This document shows, piece by piece, positions 62,201-64,000 of a stretch of DNA of 64,000 nucleotides. The position numbers and the translations under genes are program-made. The notes under the pieces are model-generated. The model saw only the letters and a program-made list of their open reading frames with translations, made no database searches and had not been told where the DNA came from. This DNA is from Pacificoceanicola sp048553275 (lineage in GTDB: Bacteria > Pseudomonadota > Alphaproteobacteria > Rhodobacterales > Rhodobacteraceae): contig NZ_JBLZMW010000004.1 of the NCBI RefSeq assembly GCF_048553275.1, positions 259,084 through 323,083 of the forward strand. The letters run 5' to 3'. Every line of letters begins with the position of its first letter. Within the stretch, counting starts at the first letter, position 1.

Positions 62201-62889
62201 GATTTGCCTATGGGCGCGATCTCCCAAATGGTGGATCTGAAAGTGTGGAAAGCAACCTTGAGCTTGCCTATGCGATCTCAGTCCACAAAGCGCAAGGGAG
62301 CGAATTCCAACATACCTATGTTTTGGCGCCGAAATCGAAAGCACGCTCGCTATCATCTGAATTGATCTACACGGCGCTGACCCGCGCTACTAAACACTGT
62401 ACCCTTCTCGTACAGGGAGATGTCTCGACTCTGTTATCGGCCAGGCGGCCTGAAAACACTCAGACTGTTTTGATCAACTCCTCGCTCTACGAGGGATACT
62501 TCCACGCCGTCCCAGACGAACTCGTCCACCGCAAGGACTGGTATGAGGAAGGAAAAATACATGAAGCGCTAAGTGGGGACATGGTCCGTTCGAAGTCTGA
62601 ACTGATCATTGCAAACTTGCTTCACGAGCGTGGTGTCGCTTTTGAATATGAAACGCCATTGATCGCGCCCGACGGGACGATGTACCTCCCCGACTTCTCG
62701 GTGACTTGGAACGGTGAGAAGTGGTATTGGGAACATTGGGGGATGATGTCATCGGAGAAATACGCAAAGCACCGGGACGAGAAAAAGACTTGGTATGCAA
62801 AGCATTTCAATGGAAAGTTTCTTGAGACTTTTGAGGGGCCCACTCTGAGTGCCGACGCAGCTCGGATTATAGATGGCCATTTCTTGTAG
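59287..62889 (+). CDS. RecD-like SF1B helicase fused to a PD-(D/E)XK nuclease, with unknown N-terminal domain
   Basis: A 1200-residue protein. Residues 1-550 form an unknown N-terminal part, with CEHPELNSYCVGC near residues 22-34 that may bind metal. The helicase has Walker A GAAGTGKTT near 606, MAPTGKASDRVRAKL, Walker B IIVDEASMLD near 694, GDPNQLPPIGRG near 725, and the UvrD-C-like VHKAQGSEFQHTY near 999 and YTALTRATKHC near 1030. The C-terminus (about 1100-1200) has SKSELIIANLLHERGV, PDGTMYLPDFSVTW and WYWEHWGMM, the E-D-E residues of a Vsr/PD-(D/E)XK nuclease. Base composition is lower in GC than its neighbours. A single-protein defence or DNA-processing system is likely; not identical to any I recognise. 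Confidence 0.8.
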   Translation: MTVHLTARIAWHDNGWDGRICEHPELNSYCVGCQSYPGDVIARERQLDQEMANAGKPISDLKSSELPPCVYSANAFGPDTIRGYSNPPEFFFDGASRAEWDIPPATTCVWPYEAMYSEDVYENGKLDNNRRSENADAFFASIEAANSLIFYYANYSNPFSEEENPRYVLVGVSRVKNVSDRLLYDDVSDDISERFAGGMIWGRNVTSLYPDEGLRLPYHLYRDDPEALNKFVVYPDNPRTCKYGARLLTNDDAIGLLEQFLGSIRELKALGDESENWDERERWILGCIAELWNKRGLYPGLLNVMRFLGADQATDHARRLMAEGKSKEAHKLFFDAVDHNVEVAPYGLMGKPLSKLARQWLLKPDDARTLLRDVLPRLDLTLDQIERIVSEDERLRAEHGLTSDCSAPAENPYVLSERYVGDSPDDTIPWGTIDRGVLPSPELGGEPLADMEYDDARRFRALCVEQVKREPNQTFRAADGILAEVNARLQKLPEWKSAHFTARYFEVDRATLEEALVLRKKENRLWLYLQDVYDDERDIEDALTKLSGRADVQLQRPFSESDWQNEILDKKSSLLAKARELYTQAVTAQAEACETIFRRPLAVVTGAAGTGKTTVICAIIRAVRQTEGDGAPITVMAPTGKASDRVRAKLHERGIDRVETSTVHSFLAKGGWLNNNLTFRRSGGKRDGGGTIIVDEASMLDLGLMASLVRAIDWRQVRRFILVGDPNQLPPIGRGRVFADTIVWLDRKDNGSIARLDQNLRQMGNAISGQGTAILDLADLFVGASAREDGEATSPRAEALLSAVHKGGNVDTDLRVIYWDDPTTLADRLIKELETDMSTHTSQALNEDKPYELWRTAFEWMPEKYQVLTPHRAELHGVEALNEALQQRVARGTMNWFGAVDGITLFDKVIQYRNRPKSNPIWAYNFNTRKSERSEIFNGEIGFVQKHGFDVKKNRFRMKRFQVKFARKDHLGFAYGRDLPNGGSESVESNLELAYAISVHKAQGSEFQHTYVLAPKSKARSLSSELIYTALTRATKHCTLLVQGDVSTLLSARRPENTQTVLINSSLYEGYFHAVPDELVHRKDWYEEGKIHEALSGDMVRSKSELIIANLLHERGVAFEYETPLIAPDGTMYLPDFSVTWNGEKWYWEHWGMMSSEKYAKHRDEKKTWYAKHFNGKFLETFEGPTLSADAARIIDGHFL

Positions 62890-63018
62890 GCTTGGGAAAC
62901 ACACAGCCTTGGGGTATAATCTTACGAGCAGAAACGGCGAAGCAGCATAGTCGCAGGCGGTGCGCATATTCGGGCAGCCTGTCGTGATCCTCACAATCAC
63001 CGACCAATGGAGGCGTCC

Positions 63019-63435
63019 ATGTCGCTTGTTCTTCTTGCCATCTCTCTGTCCATTGCCCTTGGCATACTTGCGCTCCGCTTCGCGGTCTTCGCGCTGCCGG
63101 TCATGGCCGGGATCGCTGCGTTCCAGCAGGTTCATGAGATCGGGTCAGGTTTCGGCTTGTCTTTCCTCGCTGCACTCGCGGGGGACGCAGCATCTGTCGC
63201 GCTCGTGATCGCCGTTCTCGGCTTCGCCCGGAACCCCTTCCTGCGTCTTGGGGCACTCGGCCTCTTTGCGGTGCCAGCTGCCGTGGCGGGCTATGCGCTC
63301 GCTCATGGCGTTGCGAAACATGCGCTCGAGCCGGGTGTGATGCTGACGTTGATCTGCAGCGGCTGCGGCGCGGTCGTCGCGGTTGCGGCGATGGTCAACC
63401 TCAATGCGATGGGGCAGGGGCTTCTCGACTCGTGA
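63019..63435 (+). CDS. Four-helix membrane protein of the accessory element
   Basis: A 138-residue hydrophobic protein with about four helices (LVLLAISLSIALGILALRF, AVFALPVMAGIAAFQQV, FLAALAGDAASVALVIAVLG, VMLTLICSGCGAVVAVAAMV). ATG 63019 has GGAGG directly five bases before it; ATG 63007 is in frame but overlaps that site. High-GC codon use again, like the DUF932/ParB/toprim genes, so it belongs to the element backbone rather than the helicase cargo. Function unknown. Confidence 0.7.
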   Translation: MSLVLLAISLSIALGILALRFAVFALPVMAGIAAFQQVHEIGSGFGLSFLAALAGDAASVALVIAVLGFARNPFLRLGALGLFAVPAAVAGYALAHGVAKHALEPGVMLTLICSGCGAVVAVAAMVNLNAMGQGLLDS

Positions 63436-64000
63436 CCTTGTTTGCCGTCGAACCTCGTGGTGTTTTCGCAGGGGCGGTTCTGATCCGTGCTGCGGCGGTC
63501 CTTGGGTGCTCGCAGAGCGGGGCCCAGAAACATCCCTCTCTCGTGGCAGGGCCTCTGACCCGTCGAACCCTTGCATCAGGTGATGGTGCGAAAGGTGCCG
63601 GATGCGCTTGGGTCTGCCCGCGGTCTCTGGCCTTCGGATACGGCTGGCCTTCGGATACGGGCAGTGGTGGCAGGCATCAGGGTATGCGAGAGGTTCATCG
63701 CCTTTGGATGCGCGATCTGGGGCCTGTGGTTGCCCTGAACGAGGATGATGGTCTTGCGCCAGGTCTCCGTTGGTGCTCCCCCGAGAGGACCTGTCCCTCC
63801 TCCTGATTGATCCCCTAAGCCCGTCCGTCCGAGGCCGGCAACCCCGCGCGGCGGGACCCGTGTTGGCGTGTGCCACGCCTGCCCGCGCCACGTCCCGCCT
63901 TGGGGGGCAAGCGGACGCCGGACGGTAATCTCCCCCTTTTTAACGGGGTGCATCCGTAGAACTTACGCGGCCATTTTCAGTTTCATGGCGGGTGTGATGC
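63436..64000. other. Right-edge region without a convincing gene
   Basis: A 17-bp perfect tandem duplication, CTGGCCTTCGGATACGG, lies at 63627-63643 and 63644-63660. A 124-codon GTG frame (63432-63806) overlaps the preceding stop by four bases, but its composition is poor. At the very edge a minus-strand frame ending at 63963 (TPAMKLKMAA, stop) may be the end of a gene lying outside the window. Confidence 0.4.

Noticed and set aside
63432..63806. 124-codon GTG frame overlapping the membrane-protein stop
   Set aside because: Composition is Gly/Ala/Arg-rich without a domain, and it contains the 17-bp tandem duplication; opposite-strand frames are equally open.
63963..64000. Minus-strand frame at the right edge, ending TPAMKLKMAA, possibly a transposase end
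   Set aside because: Only about twelve codons are visible, too little to call a gene or an insertion sequence.

Overview
The window is a stretch of high-GC alphaproteobacterial chromosome, most likely from a member of the Roseobacter/Rhodobacteraceae group. The evidence is a SUF operon headed by an IscR-type regulator with a TTAGAA-N3-TTCTAA element (the motif alphaproteobacterial Irr uses), a VPLPA-CTERM exported protein, the fabF-mltG pair, a bactofilin/M23 peptidase pair, a DUF3971/AsmA-like giant protein next to queA, and overall protein similarity. All calls come from reading the sequence; no database search was run.

Layout. Positions 1-7.3 kb hold peptide/amino-acid scavenging genes: a peptide-binding lipoprotein-type ABC component on the minus strand (cut by the left edge), divergent from a fused two-ATPase ABC protein, an ArgE-type deacylase, an FAD oxidoreductase and, further on, an M20D amidohydrolase. 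Positions 7.5-31.8 kb are ordinary chromosome: rsgA, a sugar-transferase-like protein, a staphylococcal-nuclease-like protein, fabF-mltG, an esterase, a DNA glycosylase, a lone precorrin-6A reductase, an MFS carrier, an NDUFAF6-like protein with a methyltransferase, cimA, cysS, a SoxR/VOC divergent pair, bactofilin/M23, a ferritin-like protein, a bcp peroxiredoxin, the AsmA-like protein and queA. Positions 32-37.9 kb hold an MFS carrier, DUF924, lpd, the VPLPA-CTERM protein and a small minus-strand operon. Positions 38.1-47.6 kb are a long co-directional SUF iron-sulfur cluster operon (iscR, cysteine desulfurase, sufB, five extra genes, sufC, sufD, two YIP1-like membrane proteins, sufS). A periplasmic-binding-protein/hybrid-kinase signalling pair closes the core part.

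From about 50.5 kb to the right edge lies an accessory region that starts at a tRNA-Arg(CCG). A decayed tRNA-Arg remnant sits immediately before the intact copy. The backbone genes (DUF932 protein, ParB-like protein, toprim/primase-like protein, DUF2493 protein, small membrane protein) are the set found on integrative elements and plasmids. Between them sit AT-richer cargo genes: a two-gene minus-strand cassette (unknown protein plus pentapeptide/leucine-rich-repeat protein), a 24-residue hydrophobic peptide behind a hairpin that would hide its Shine-Dalgarno, and a 1200-residue RecD-like helicase with a C-terminal PD-(D/E)XK-type nuclease. No integrase is inside the window, and the right end of the element is not seen.

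The observations I rate highest are: (i) two homologous leader RNAs, upstream of the DUF932 and ParB-like genes, with conserved pairing, an identical AGAGG loop and identical spacing to the start codon despite sequence change; (ii) the helicase-nuclease and the two-gene cassette as candidate defence cargo; (iii) an in-frame TAA splitting the DUF932 gene; (iv) the SUF operon's IscR lacking the cluster cysteines, and the five unrelated genes embedded between sufB and sufC.
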